64,000 nucleotides of DNA from Tolypeutes matacus (taxonomy: Eukaryota; Chordata; Mammalia; Cingulata; Chlamyphoridae). Made by a program: the position numbers and the translations under genes. Below, one piece after another: positions 33,905 to 47,919 of the stretch (positions within the stretch are counted from its first letter, which is position 1; the number at the start of each line of letters is the position of its first letter). The notes below the pieces were generated by a model. That model did no database searches. It was given only the letters and a program-made list of their open reading frames with translations, and was not told the origin of the DNA. The stretch spans positions 340,348-404,347 of the forward strand of contig JAKSZT010039042.1 of assembly GCA_026826555.1 (NCBI GenBank), written 5' to 3'.

Positions 33905-36175
33905 TCAGGACCTCTTATTGCATGTAAGTATCAATCTTGGCAGCCAATGAGCCAAGCCAGGGGGTCGTCATGGGCCCTGGGAGAATGGGAAGGGAGGAAT
34001 AGAAATAGGGGTTATTTAGTGGTCAGTGGAAATGTTTTTTATTACATTACAGTGATGAACATAGAACACGGTAAATATCATCAAAATTTATAAAAGTGTA
34101 TGGTCTAGAATGTAAAACATACTGTAAACCTTTGACAATGTTTAGTTGCTATGTTTCAATATTTGTATATCAGTTATAACAATGCTACCATACACATATA
34201 AAAAGATATTAATATGGAGTTCAGGAGGAAAGAGGGAGGAGGTTGGGTATATGAGAGTCTCTTGTACTCTGTGTGACTTTGCTGTGACCGAAAACTTCTT
34301 TGAAAACAAAATAAAAAGTAGTGAGACCCTGGGGAATGAGAGGGGGAAAGTGCCATGGTACAGACTGGACATCAGATATTGCAGTGATAAAAGGCAAAAT
34401 GTAAAAAATAAAAATTAATTTTTAAAAATATTTTTCATTTTTAATATATCTCATTCTTTTAATTTAATTTAATTTTTAGTTTTTTTAAGTTTTCATGTAT
34501 TTTATCTCTTACATTTAAATTTATCATTATTATTTCATTTTCCTATTAATGGTATTTGGCTATTGTATTGGCTTCATCTTTAAAGAAGCTTTGGATCACA
34601 AAAGGGTTAGAACTAGGGTGGAAGAGGATTGTTGGTAGGGGTGACAGGGATGAGGGTGAATGGGAGGAAGTTCAATTGAACGTACATATAAGGGATATAA
34701 AGTTTTTCAAATGTTCATGGGGCATTGTCACAATGGGTGGAGAATCAATGAATAAATGAGAGTATACTGAGTTCCTAGCATGGAGAGCCCTCCCACATTC
34801 TCTAAGGGAGCAGCAACAGTCCCTCAAGTGCAGGGGCAGTATCTGGCAAAGGAGGATGAACCACTGATGGGCTAGTATTGATGACTAGCCTTATGAGTCT
34901 TTGCTCTTGAAATTGAAACTTAGTTTATTGTTATAGGGTGCCTAAGGGTTGCTTCCTGAGAGCCTCCTTGTTGCTCCAATGTGGCCTCTCTGTAAGCCAA
35001 ACTCAGCATATTAATGCATTACCTTCCTCCCAGTGTGGGATATCATTCCTGGGGATGAGCCTTCCTGGCACCGAGGGATTGCTACCAAGTGCCAACTGGC
35101 AATGCAACTGGAAAAAGACCTCAAATAAAAGGGGGGAAAGTAAAGACAAATGAGTTCATATGGCTAAGAGACTTCAAAGTGAGTCGGGAGGTCATCCCAG
35201 AGGTAATGCTTATGTACCTCCCAACAGTACCTCATAGACTTCCAAAGTGGATATCATCCCAAAGAGAGAGGTTCCTGAGGTCTCTGGAGACACCCAAGTC
35301 CTATGTCAGGGTGGATAGTCCTGAGTTTGGTGCCTTGCCAGTGGGCCCTACTTTGGAGTTTGTGCTCCTGAGAGTGACGGAGTTGGACTGAACTATGTCT
35401 TCCATGCATGTGGTTTATTTGTCCTTTCTATTCAAACCTATACTTGGTACTGGAGTTTGTAGGTGTACATCCAGAGACTGGAGTCTTTGTGCTGTCCATG
35501 TGCCAGCTGGACCCCTAATCTTGGTGGAGCTGCCACTCCTACTCTACAGCTCAATGGACTCAATCAGGATTCCTGGCGGGGAGATGATGATGTACAACAG
35601 CCATCCCAGGGAATGGAGAGAGTCTGCAGCTGCAGGAAGGATAATTGCATCTATCTTATCCATGGGATGTAAGCCCCCTCTCACTTGGAGGTGGAGTGGA
35701 CATCACCATCCCAGACTCCTCAGGATTGGGGGAAGAGCTATCGACTAGAGTGGACTTACTGGTATTCTATTATAGACATATTGTGATTCAAGCAATGGAA
35801 GAAATTACAACAGTGAGGTGGAACCAGTGGCCACTGGATGCTCTGGGGGCAGGGAGAAGGAAAAGTAATTGTAATACAGGGGCATTTTAGGGACTTGGGA
35901 ATTGTCCTGAGTGACATGGCAATGACAGATATAAACCATTTTATATCATCATATAACATACAGAACTGTGTGGGAAGGAGTGTGGTCTACAATGTGAACT
36001 ACCATCATTGCTTAATGGCAATGCTCCAGGATGTGTTTTTCCATTGCGGGTAACGTGCCACATTAATGAAGGATGTTTATGTGGGAGGTTGTGGGAGGTG
36101 TGGGAGATGGGGCATAAGGGAATCCCTATATTTTTTGTGTAACATTTATGTAATCTAAGTATCTTTTTTAAAAAA
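33905..36175 (+). mobile_element. 5'-truncated L1 consisting of the long 3' UTR only
   Basis: Aligns from 'gcatgtaagtatcaatcttg' (33919) with the L1 3' UTR at 21941 and continues, with small gaps, through the AT-rich middle to the end of the GC-richer block. It ends in an A-rich tail near 36165. No ORF2 sequence is included. The ORF-like frame is at 35089-35748. Target duplications are not clear. Confidence 0.85.
35089..35748 (+). other. Recurrent ORF-like frame inside the L1 3' module (copy 2)
   Basis: Two frames, 35089-35391 and 35395-35748, are in the same reading phase and are split by only one TGA, so 220 codons contain a single stop. Shared short peptides with the other copies include KVKTNEF, SREVIPEV, LLRVTELD and CTSRDWSL. 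No known domain, signal peptide or motif is recognised. Confidence 0.35.
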
Positions 36176-37639
36176 ATGTTATTGAAAAAATAATTCTATA
36201 GCCACAAGCTAAGTCTTAGGTGGGTTTGGGGAGCAATTTAATTTTAACTGGATTGTCTGAAAAATAGTAGGCATACAATTTAAGATAAAGTTGCCCTTTT
36301 TTAATGGTGGCCCACAGCACCTAGCAGAGGAAAACTCTCTGGATAAAAACCTCCTCAATTACCAAGAATTTGGTAATTAAAAAAGTAAAAATAATTAAAT
36401 AGTAATCTCATAAATTATCATAAAATCACTATAATATAGTATATCATCCATGATTAGGCACATTTTTACTAATTTAAAATAAATTATGAAAAATAAGATT
36501 TTATTTGAAATTATACACTATTCATATTATTTATTTTTTGTATATAAATCCTATTATTCAAGAAAATTAATAGGAACAGTAGGGGCAATTAATAATTAAT
36601 CATAGTATTAATTCAATAATATATGTGGGAAAAATATAGAAATATTTTATCATATTTCTTTCTATCTCCTGATAAAATAATTGATTTGAACACTTCTTAG
36701 ATTCTTTATTAGATATTTAAATTTTATAAACTATATAGTTTGCATTCATAAGATACATACTAGTAAGTCTTTGTAAAAGAAGAACCTATATAACAGGACT
36801 AATTAGAGACATATTACCTATATCTAATTTTAAAAAATCATGAAAATTTCTTTCTATTCCATTATACGGTAGAATATTTTTACTCTTTTTAGTTTCCTTT
36901 TACAGTAATTTATGAAAACCATGTTTCTTTCATGAAGTGATAGAATGGAATACAATCAAACATAAAATTGAATTTGAAGTGCAGCTCTGCTATTATCAAG
37001 CCCAAATTGTGTCAGATCCTAGTGTCAGTCCAATGTGATGACATCAAGCTAAATAATCTCTCAACAAAAGTATTAGGGCATGGAATACTTAGGATTTTAT
37101 TTATTAACAACAAAAGATTTTGGACTTGTAGGAATAAGTTTCCAGCTAAGGAAAAATGTCCATCCACTTTCTATCATCAGGTTTGTTCTGTTAGACCAGT
37201 TGTTTATGGATAATGTCCTGTGCATCCATAAATTCATCATATAGACTACATTTTTAAAATACTCATCATTTGTAAAAAATTTGAAGCAAATTGGATGCCA
37301 TCAAAAGTGAAACCATTTTTTCTTGGGTAAAATGGTTTAATAACATAGATGTAATCTGAATTTGTGAAATTTAAGTTGGTTTCCAAATATTTTATACTAT
37401 TAACAAATAAATTTAGAATGCCCTATTAAAAAAAAATACATGTTCCATTAAGAAAAGGGTCTGTAGTTAAAAAATTAAATAAAAAACAACCACCTCTGGA
37501 AACCCTACTAACTATATTGCTGTCTTGAAGACCTCTGGCCTACTTTAAAAAAAAGCTTTGAGAATTTCTGTAATAAAGAAATATTTCACTTTACTTTGTT
37601 TCTTTAATTGGAAAAAAATTGGCAGTGAATGAGACCTGG
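36176..37639. other. AT-rich intergenic DNA, nothing recognised
   Basis: Belongs to the sequence interrupting the MIR of duplication copy B. No coding or repeat motif is recognised. Confidence 0.5.
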
Positions 37640-39780
37640 GATAATGATTTTCTTCAGCTACAAAATGATAATGATAGTACCTACCTCATAGTTGTTAAGC
37701 CAATTAAATGTTTTAATATATATTAAGTGAATTTAACAGTGCCTGCCACATAGAAAGCATTATATAAATGTGTTTTGAAAGAAACATATTGATTGGCACT
37801 GTTCCACCTTACAGTTAAGGCAGATTTGGACTTTGGTCTCTTCTAAAAATAGTAAGAGACTTATTATCTTGGAGTCAGAAACTCTGTAGATCTTGTCCTG
37901 CCCACTTTCTCCTTAGGTGGAAAAGATACCTTCTTGCATGACCAATTCTTTGTCATGTCATATTTTCCTTGAACTTCAGGCAAGGACATTATTGAACTCT
38001 TAGGGCATTATTCAGCCTTTTGAAGTCCTGAAGTCTGCAGACTTTCAAATGATATCAAATGATTTGGGCTCCGCAGTCAACAGCACTAGGATTAAATTCC
38101 ATCTCATTCATTCATTTATGTAATGCTGGATGCATTTCACAATCATTCACGAGTCATTTTAATCTTAGTTCATGAGTAAAATAACATAGTAATATCTATT
38201 TTATGATAATTTCAATCATTAGATGACATACAATTACAAAGCATGCAGGACAGTGCCTGGCACTCTGTAGTAACTTAATAAATTTCACCCTGTTTGTTGT
38301 CGGCGTCGTTTCCAAGTCAGTGTCCCATTTATATCTGACTTTTAAAAAACTGATTCATATTTATTATTCAGTTGTTTAAAGATCCTATATTAGGAGACCA
38401 TAAGAATCTTTCAGAATTCTGAGATATCACTGAGTAAAAATAATGAAAGATTAATGATAGTAACTCTGAGGATTCACTTTAAAAGCCTGAAAATCTCACA
38501 AATCAAATTCAGGCTAAGGATGATCCCAAAATTTAATGATTTTTCTTTGGCAAATAAGAAAGCTGTTGCAAGAAAATTAATGTTTTTAATGGAATCTAGT
38601 CTTTATTTACTACAGTGTGGCAGGCACTACGAAGGCATTGTCTTAGATTATCCTGTAAGTGTCTTTGAAGTAGATTCTCCTTCTGTTTTCTAGAAAATTA
38701 ATGGAATCTTGGAAAATGTAAACCATCAGGTGCATGAGGTGTGATTTAAACCTGTGTAGTTTGACTTCAGAGTTGGCCTTCTTAAACACTAATGTAAATA
38801 TATTATAATAGCCTGTACATGAATAAAGATGTTTTTTTGGAGAAAGATAGGCAATAAATAGGTGAGTATGTTAAAAATAATAATTAAAAAAAAGAAAATG
38901 ATAAAAAGTGAAAAAAGTGATATAACAGTGACTTAGTGGGGGTCCTCTTTAGAATTGATGTCACATGGAACTAAAAGCAAGAATTTGCGTTGTTTAACCA
39001 TATCCAGGGATGAAAGATAATGAGTCTAAAGGACATTAGAAAACCTATTAGAAGGAGTTATATGGAAGAGAAATTTTATTTGACCTGGATAAGTATCTGT
39101 AGCAGTTTGATATTATTGATGAATTCCAAAAAGAAATATTGGAGTATGTTTGTAAACTGGTCATTTCTTCTGGGCGTATTAGAGTGTATTTGGTTCAGAG
39201 GTTTTACTTTTACTTGATAAAATCATGATTAAGTCTTTGATTGAGCCATGTCAATAGGAAGTTTAGTCCCTCCTCCCTTGGTGGGTGGAGACTCACAGAG
39301 AACACCATACTGCAGAGAAGAAAATTGGAGATTTGAGCTGAAGCCTGAGAAATAAGCACACAGAGGAACAAAGCAGCCGAGACCAGAGAGAAACAAGCCC
39401 CAGGAAGAGAGGAACCCAGGAAGCCCAAACCCTCACAATGGTGGCAGCCATCTTGCTCCAACACATGGCAATAGACTATGGTGAGGGAAGTAACTTATCT
39501 TTATGGCCTGGTACCTGTAAGCTTCTAACCCAAATAAATACCCTTCATAAAAGCCAACCTATTTCTGGTACTTTGTATCAGCACCCCTTTTGCTGACTAA
39601 TATAGTATCATTATCCATTCTCCTCCATTCTAACTTGAAGATCACTTAATAACTTTATCCATATTGTTATTATTCAGCTCAGATAAAATCAAGATTAAGA
39701 GAAATAAAACCATCTTCAATCTGAATTCTTTGTGTGTCTTTGAGTCATCATCACTCAGTGTGCAGTTCAAATGCTACCAC
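37640..39780. repeat. Segmental duplication copy B, right part
   Basis: Counterpart of 3300-3583 plus 10745-12110. At 37981-38010 it reads caaggacatt attgaactct tagggcatta, the unfilled version of the provirus site. It contains the solo LTR at 39098-39604, which is absent from copy A. Confidence 0.8.
39098..39604 (+). repeat. Solo LTR, MaLR-like, with exact 5-bp target duplication
   Basis: 507 bp, beginning TGTAGCAG and ending CTAATATA. An AATAAA-bearing segment (aacccaaataaataccctt) lies near its 3' end. gtatc at 39093-39097 and 39605-39609 flanks it, and the duplicated block keeps the empty site at 11888-11892. It is the same family as 62848-63409 and the fragment at 41435. Confidence 0.88.
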
Positions 39781-40019
39781 CATACAGAGGCCATGAATTC
39801 TGTCATTTGTGTATTCTTTTTATTGTACTAGTTACTAATACAGTAGTTATTAGTATACTATGATACTAATATTTAATACTATGTAGACTGACCTATTCAT
39901 TCAATTTTGGATGCATTATATATGTTATTTTTGTGCAATCCTTCTACTTCATAAAAATAAAATAATTAGTATATAATAATATCATATGATACAAGGCAAA
40001 CAATAAAAAATGGTATTAA

Positions 40020-41265
40020 GCAAAAAAATAAATCTATCCATCCTTCACCAGACTCTCCAGGGCTCCTTCCCAGAGGCAAACACTGTTTTCTGTAACTTAA
40101 GATTTTTCAAACATCTTTGCAAATATAAGCATATTCACATACCGTATATGCATATGTGTTTATGTCATTAGTGTGTGTTAGCATTTGCATTTTACTACTC
40201 AGTTTCTTGATGTACTTTCCATACTAGTCCATAAAGATGTAATACATTCTAAGTTTTCTTCATTGTGCATGACTTAGTTTCCTAGCTGCCATCACAAATA
40301 CTGTGAAAATGGATTGGCTTAAGATAAATTCAGGTTTCAGATGTTTGAGATTACTTTATGAATCCTGAAAAGAAAAAAAAGACTGGGTTTTTATACTAAT
40401 ATAAATATTCCTGTGGGTATGATGCCTTTTGATTTCATTAAATTTGGTTGAGGGAGCTTTGATTAGATTACTTGATAAGATTGCTTTTGGGCTTTTGATT
40501 GGACTATGTACTCAGGGAGTGGTTCATGTTAAGTCTCTGCCCTCTTGCTGTGTATGATAAAAATAGAAACACAGAGAGAGAGACAGAGTAAAAGGAAGCT
40601 TCCATATTTGATCCTGCCTAGGAAGGACTAAAGGATCCCTTAATCATGAAGCCCCCAAGAGGTTGCACACATGGAGAAGCTCAAGAACAGACATGTTCTT
40701 GATAGTTTATGGCTGAACTCTGGGAGCTGGGCACTGAGAGATGGTAGATTATGGGGGAAAGGCAGAGACCTTGACAGAGATTGGTGGCAAATTTCACCAC
40801 ATGGCAGGCGATTTTGGTGAGAAAGCATCTCTGATGGTCCCTGGGTTTGGGTTTTTCACAGCTTTGAAACTGAACGTTTTTATTCTAAATAAATCCCCCT
40901 TTAAAAATCCAACCTATTTCTGGTACTTTGCATCAGCAGTCCTTTTGCAAACTAAAACAAGTGTCTAGAAGGCTTGCTTCTACTAAGGGTTGGTATCTTC
41001 TAGCCGGCTGGCATTCCTTGGCTTTTTCCTGTAGTTACAGGGCAATGTCTTCTCATTTCTTTTCTGGCTTCTGTTGACTTCCAGCTCCATGCTTCTCCAC
41101 CAGGCTTTGCCTTAATACAGCCTCCATTAATAGGGTTATGACCCAACCTCATTCAGTTGGATCTCACTCTGACTAAAAATAACATCTTTGGCAGGTTCTA
41201 TTTACAGTGGGATTACACCCGTAGGAATGGATTAAAATTGAAAACATGACTTTTTCTGAATCTAT
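40020..41265. repeat. Nested old repeats: L1-like block, inverted MaLR-like LTR, younger LTR inside it
   Basis: 40020-40270 is old L1-like sequence that resumes at 41266. Between these an inverted LTR (40271-40341 and 40960-41265, with 'agtttcctagctgccatcacaaat') is split by a + strand LTR at 40342-40959. The inner LTR runs from TGTTTGAG to CTAAAACA and contains ctaaataaatccccctt. The 62- and 75-codon frames inside are chance. Confidence 0.65.
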
Positions 41266-41434
41266 TGCATTAAACTCCATCAAAAGGTATACTAAAATTA
41301 ATATATCAATCCCTCTTCATGTTGTGTCAATCTTTGTCTATGTCAAATAATTTTGCAATAAATATCTGTCCTTTTGAACATATGCAAGTATGAGTTCCCA
41401 GAAGGAGAATTGCTGGGTCGAATTGTACATGCAT

Positions 41435-41640
41435 TGTATTAGTCTGCCAAAGGGTGCTGATGTAAAGTACCAGAAATCTGTTGTCTTTTATAAAGGGCAT
41501 TTATTTGGGGTAAAATCTTACAGTTACAAGGCCCTAAAGAATCCAACTCAAGATTGTTTTGTCACCAAAGTCAATTGCTATGTCTTGAAACAAGATGGAT
41601 GCTGATCTCTGCCTGGTTTCCCCTTCCTCTGAAGAAAATA
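41435..41640 (-). repeat. MaLR-like LTR fragment, inverted
   Basis: tgtattagtctgccaaaggg through 'tttataaagggcatttattt' is the reverse complement of the 3' end of the 39098-39604 family. Confidence 0.75.
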
Positions 41641-44600
41641 AAATCTAACATGCCCAGAGCAACAGATCATTTCACAAACATAATACAGTATATATTTTTG
41701 GATTTCATAATAATACCAAACTTCTATATCTTTCATTCCTCTATTTTGTTTTAGTGGTATAATAAAGGGCTTCAGATTCATATTACAATTATGCAGCACT
41801 TTATTCTACTGTATATACCTTCTTGTTTCAGAACTATTTTATGATTTTTTCTTTCAGTTTCATAAGCAGGTTTTATTCTAAGAGATTATTGCATTAGAAC
41901 TTTTATTGCAGTATTAGTAATGCACACTTTTCTAGTAATTTCTGAAAGTGAAATCCCAAAGGGAGACTTATAAATGCAATATATTCTAATTCTTTAATAT
42001 TTACTGTTAAAATATTATCAAGTAAAATGTGAAATTGTCAATTTAAGCAAATTTTGTCACCATTTGCTAATAACATTGTATGAAATTTTTCTTTTTGTAT
42101 TTTTAAGCAAGGCTTTTTTAATTGCAAATGAGACACACTTATGTGACTTTTGACAATAGGGATTTATTATACTGGTGCACAGAGAAATTAGAAAACCATC
42201 TATGCATTTCTATAGACAATAGAATTTCATTGCTATCAGACCAAAAGATCTTATGGAGAATGGGGACATGCCACAGTATCATTCACAATACATCCTGAGC
42301 TCTAATTAAGATTACTTGGGGCTGATAATAACAAAGAGTTGAAATAACTATAACTTTAACAAGGTAGAGATGTTTTTGTTTGTTTGTTTTTACTATCTTC
42401 AGAGGCTATCTGAAGTTGGTTCCAAACATTTGGGGACACTGGCTTCTACTGCTCAGTGACAATTTGCTCAAGGCTTCCACACTTGTGGTCTGCTCATGCT
42501 CACAAGGTAGATTTAGATTTCCAGACAACTTGTCAAAATTCTAGATAGCATAAAGGAGAAGGGCCTAAGGGAGCTTGAATTCTGCTTAAACATCCCATTT
42601 TCTACATGTCCCCTGAAATGACTTAAATTCTATCTTATTGGTCACCCTAACTTTCAAAAGATATTGGGAAATCTAATTATGTAAATACTGGACTCTTGCC
42701 TTCTCTGAAAATATAAGGCCAATTACTAAGAGAGAATGCAAGAAAAAGGTCAAGAAGGCAATCAGAACTCTACAATAACTAATAGTCTTCCTTCTCTTGA
42801 TGTATATTTCCCAGTGAGAAAATTTTCTTTCTGCCATCCCAAGGCAGTTCACTGAAACTTTATGCAAAAAGTGACAGTTGGTATTACTTCCTTCAGAAAG
42901 GTCTTTAGAGTATGATAAAGATTTAGGATTCATAGCTACTTTAAGTTATTCCTTTAAATGTTTCAGATTATTTTTTAATTTGCAATACAGATTCTACTAA
43001 TTTGCCTGTCTGAAACTCTTTCTTATTGCTTGAGGGGTAACACTGCTATATCTGCATTTGATTCAAATTTTCAATGACTTATTATGATGAACTTTTGTCA
43101 TTCTTGAAAGTGAATTTAAAGGTGATCCTTACAAGCACAGTTTCAATTTACATATACAATACATTTGCCTATTTCAAAGGTTATGATTTCAAAAAGACAA
43201 TTTTTACATATTTAAATTTTGTCCAGTTTGGAAATCTTCCCCTTTGATGAGATGATCTCAATGCTTTTATGATTTCCTCTCCAGATTACATGGACCTGTA
43301 ATATGTTCTACATGGTTGATTATTCTTCTGGAATCTCTGGAGATACAGAATCTATTCACAGAATCATTATCAAGGTCTCTGTGACTTTAATTAGAGAAGA
43401 ATCACCCTTGGAGATGCACCAATTGAATGACTCAGAAACATATGCTGTGGTTCCAATATATATACATATTCATAGACGTTTGACTTTACCATATGAATAT
43501 GTAAATACTGTTTTTTTAGGAACTGAAATGATGGAGTCAAAAGCATTATAAAATATGGACATGAAGTTATTCTCCATCCTTCAGGCAAACCAAAATTCAG
43601 CCATGCAGTATGAAGTCAGGTCAGTAAGTGAGAATCAAAATGTTGATTTAATATTTGCTATTTCACTATTTCACTTTTCAAACATAAGATGTAAAATGTT
43701 TATTTATGTAATGCACAATTGTGATTTTTTTAACCTGAGAATGTTGATTTAACACTCATTTGTTTTCAGGACAAATTCTGCCAACACTGGGAACTTTGGG
43801 TCTCTTTGCTTACAATCAGGATTCAGGCTTCTTCAGGTTAAACAGCATTCTTGATATTCACTTTGAAAATTCTCCCTTATTTAAAAGGTAAACTGTTTTC
43901 TGAATCACTAAGATGACAGACTTGCTGCAAGCATAGAAAGAGTTGGTACCTCGGAAACATTTCAAGTTCTAGGGATTGTACATGTGTTACCTTGCTCTCT
44001 GTCTCTGCAGAGATGTCATAAGTGCATGAAATTATTACTCTTTTTTCACAGAAGGCACCACAATACAGAAGCTGGATTGGATCTCATTATGCAGGTAAAT
44101 CAGGAAGTGTATTTATACATAAGAATCTGAACTAGGCTTTACATTTTGCAAGAATATATAGATGGTGTTATGTGGCAAGTCATAGTCATTAAAAAGTTCT
44201 AGTTAATGATTCCTATAATAAACATTATTAGGGATCCTTTGTAATTGACAAAATATTTGGGAACTGACACAATTCTGTAATGCTTTTTTGGATATTTTCA
44301 TGTTATGAAGATCCAGAGTAAATTTACCTTCTCTAACATAAACATTCTTAGCTAATTTTAAGATTAATTATACGGGGTATATTTTAATAGACAGATATTT
44401 ATAAATCTCATGATGAGATAAACCAAAGTGAGCATCATTTTTCATTAATAATTGAGGATTATGTAGCATACATATAACTTGGATGAGTGACTGTCATGAT
44501 CCAAGGTTGTACTTATGTAAGGAAGCTATTACTTCAATTCATAGGAATGATGGGTAGAGAAGAAAATTGATGATATAGGAAATGGGGGAGATAATTACAG

Positions 44601-45190
44601 GATCTTTTTCTTAACAGTGATAAAGTGGAGGGGATCTAATGCAGAAGGAAAGCAACTTGGTCATAGCTAAGAAGACAGACAATCCAGTTATTGTGAAGAG
44701 GAAATAGGGCAGAATTTATGAGGTCAGATATTGAAATAATTGTCAATACAAACTTAGGAAAAGTAACTAGGTACCATTAGTGGGGTAATTTTAAGAGATA
44801 GTACAGGTGGCACATATTGATAATATTTATGATTTAGGATTTTTTTGGTTGTGTTTTCTTTTCTTTTCTTTTCTTTTCTTGGGTTGTCCCTTTCATCTCA
44901 TTCATTCTTTCACATAAATCACCTCCCCCTAACCCAACACCAGCACGAGTGTAATCCATGTTTACAACCAAACATGTATCCTTAATCCTTACATATTTTG
45001 ACTGTGCTCATATAATCACACACAAAGATTTATAAACTGGTACATTTATGGCATTTTTATTTTTGTTTTAAAATAACATTATATTATACATAGTTTTATG
45101 TATATTTCTTTCTTACTGGAGTGTACCTTGTGGGAATTTCTCTAACAGTACAAGTATAGCTGTAATGTATTCTAGTCATAATTATATTTT
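41641..45190. other. AT-rich intergenic DNA, no gene recognised
   Basis: A MIR-like piece lies near 43980-44090, a short (TTTTC)n run at about 44855-44880, and an old L1-like segment near 44910-45190. The 43870-43920 sequence resembles the region upstream of OR B. Confidence 0.5.
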
Positions 45191-45238
45191 TAGGTAAATT
45201 TGTCCCTGACTTGTGAAATAAGGATACATAGAATGACA

Positions 45239-46165
45239 ATGGAACAAAGAACGATGCGACTGAGTTTGTCCTCTTCTGACTAACTCAGAGCCTCCAGGGT
45301 CAGAAAATATTATTTGCTGTGTTTTTGTTCATCTACATTGTGACAATGGTGAGCAACCTGCTCATTGTGACTGTATTGGTCAGCTCAACCTTGGATTCCC
45401 CCATGTGCTTCTTTTTTGGCTACTTATCATTCATAGATGGTGTTTATTCTACAACAGTTACCCCAAATATGATTATAGACTTACTCTACGGGAAGGAAGC
45501 CATTTCCTTCCAAGTTTGTATGATCCAGACTTTTATAAGACATTTATTTGGTGGTGGTGAGATTTTACTTCTGGTGGTCATGGCCTATGATCACTATGTG
45601 GCTCTCTGCAAATCTCTGCATTATATGAAAACAATGACCCAACAGACGTGTGTTCTACTGCTTCTGCTGGCATGGGTTGGAGGTTTTGTATATGCACTAG
45701 TTAAGCTTCTCTTGGTTTATAACCTTCCCTTCTGTGGCCTTAATATCATCAACTACTTCATCTGTGACATGCTCCCATTTTTAAAAGTTGCCTGCACTGA
45801 CACGTCATTGGTCTCACCATGGTTGCTAATGATGGAACAATCTGTGTGGTCATCTTCATGCTTTTACTTATCTCCTATGGGGTCATTCTGCAGTCCATGA
45901 AGAAACATAAGTTAGGAATGGAGGTGCAAAGCCTTATTTACCTGTGGTTCCCACATCACTGTAGTAGTCCTATTCTTTGTTCCCTGCATTTTTATGTACG
46001 TGAGACCTCCTTCCACCTTACCCATGGATAAATACTTGATTGTGTTTTACACTGTTATTATCCGTTTGCTGAACCCCTTAATCTATATCCTGAAAAATGC
46101 AGAGATGAAGAGTTCCATGAAGAAGCTCTGGAACAGAAAAAAAAAAAAAAATGATGTGGCAGAGA
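45239..46165 (+). pseudogene. Olfactory receptor pseudogene D (OR4-like), full-length relic
   Basis: The start at 45239 gives MEQ, then a 1-base shift; the correct phase reads NDATEFVLF, stop, LTQSLQGQK. An open run from 45319 to 45900 covers TM1 (VSNLLIVTVLV), TM2 (SPMCFFFGYLSF), TM3 (MAYDHYVALCKSLHY, Arg of DRY replaced by His), TM4 and extracellular loop 2 (LPFCGLNIINYFICDM). Frameshifts near 45800 and 45930 precede SYGVILQSM and the TM7 remnant [14 protein letters not shown]. The length matches the family. It is a paralogue of OR B. A possible splice acceptor, tttttag, ends at 45193. Confidence 0.93.
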
Positions 46166-46179
46166 AATGCACCACCTAA

Positions 46180-47919
46180 TTTCAATGAAGAGTTGCTTTT
46201 TGAGGAAATCCATGTGTGATTATATAACTAGTAACTATTTCTTCAGGTTCAAGATTTTTTGCATGATGCAAAATATTCATTATATGTGAATACTTTCAAT
46301 GATCAGTTTTGTTCAAAATATATTTTTGATATGCTCAAGATTTCTTAGGGAAATATATGTTCATTTTTTATGTGAAGGTTTTCCTTAGATTTATGTTCTA
46401 AGTGATGAGCTATGTTATAATTAATACTGTAAATTTATTTTAGCTAATGGAAGATGTTCCCATGTATTTTTCTTAAACAAAGTTAATCATTGTTTTTCAG
46501 AAGTAATAGTGATCATTACAAATTTTGGAAAAAGAAAGAAAGAAAACATAAAAATGTTTTTCACCTCACATAAAGACAACTATTAACATTCTTATTTTTG
46601 TATATGCCAGCAACTATAAATATATAGTTTTGTTCTTATTGTATAACAGGTAAAGGTTGAAGAAGAATGAGGCTTCAGAGTTATAATATTAATCATAAGG
46701 AAGCTAAATATACAAAAAGAATTTCAATAAACTAGGCAGATATGCAGTAAAATTACTAAATTTTACTTATTTTTCCAACTAGTAAATATTATCTCCTCAA
46801 GTGGATCAGTTTTGCTTTGTTTTATGTTTTAATAAACATGATCTATTAATTCACCCAGATAGTTTAAAATATCTGATATTTCCTCTGCTGAACTTCAATG
46901 TGACTCTCTTCTTTTTACTTTAAGTGCTTAGTGACCTTCTAACAGATGTCAAGGCCCTGTCTTGATTATCCTTTGCATACCAGGGATAAAACCTATTTTA
47001 TCATTGTGTAAAATTCGTTTGATGTGTTGTTGAATTCGATTAGCAAGTATTTTGTTGAAGATTTTAGCATTTATGTCCATTAGAAAGATTGGTCTGTAGT
47101 TTTCTTTTCTTGTGATGTCTTTATGTGGCTTTGATATTAGAGTGATGTTGGAATCATAGAATGAATTAAGTAATGTTCCCTCCACTTGTATTTTTGGAAG
47201 ACGTTAAGCAGAATTGGTTTAGTTCTACAATCTATAATACATGAGCTTCAATATAAAAGGCAGAAATGAGTGCTCTCCACTGGTAAAATATATTGTATTA
47301 ATTACTTTGTATCCCAATATTTTATCACTATTATTATTAAATATTGATTGCTTTTATGTTCTCAAATTCTGCCTAATCATAACACTATTCCTGAAATAAT
47401 ATCAAGAGTATGGTTATAACAAAGTTAATTAACATAGTCCTCCACTTTGGGATATTTAGTTATTTTTCAAGTTTATATAGTAATATCTAGTGTTCTTTTG
47501 TCTGTAAGTTCCCTAAAGGCAAGGAAAATTATTTAATAGTCTTTGTGTCCTCTGTTCCTTACAAAATGTCTGGGATATAGAATTCACTCCATAAACTTTG
47601 TCAGTTATTTGTATCCTTTCTTTTCCTGATCTATTAGATCTCATGATTTCTTTGAGTTAACAATTTAAACAGAACTTGACTGAACAGTTCTTCTGCTCCA
47701 TGTAGCATCACCTAATGTCCTTCTCTAGTATTCAGCTAATAGTTGGGGTTTTACGGAAGGTCCAAGAAAAGTTACTCATATGAAAACTTAGTGCCTTGTC
47801 AGAAAAGGTTATAAAGCTGGCTTCTGTTAGATCTTTCTTCCTCTGCATGAAGATATAGGGACTATAGGTGAAGTCTTTCCAACAAGGTTGTCAGAAAGGT
47901 ATCAAAAAGGGATGAACAA
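46180..47919. other. Intergenic DNA with an inverted L1 ORF2 fragment
   Basis: About 46957-47225 is L1 ORF2 reverse transcriptase on the - strand ([43 protein letters not shown]), partly open for 78 codons. An L2/MIR-like piece lies near 47340-47620. Nothing else is recognised. Confidence 0.75.
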
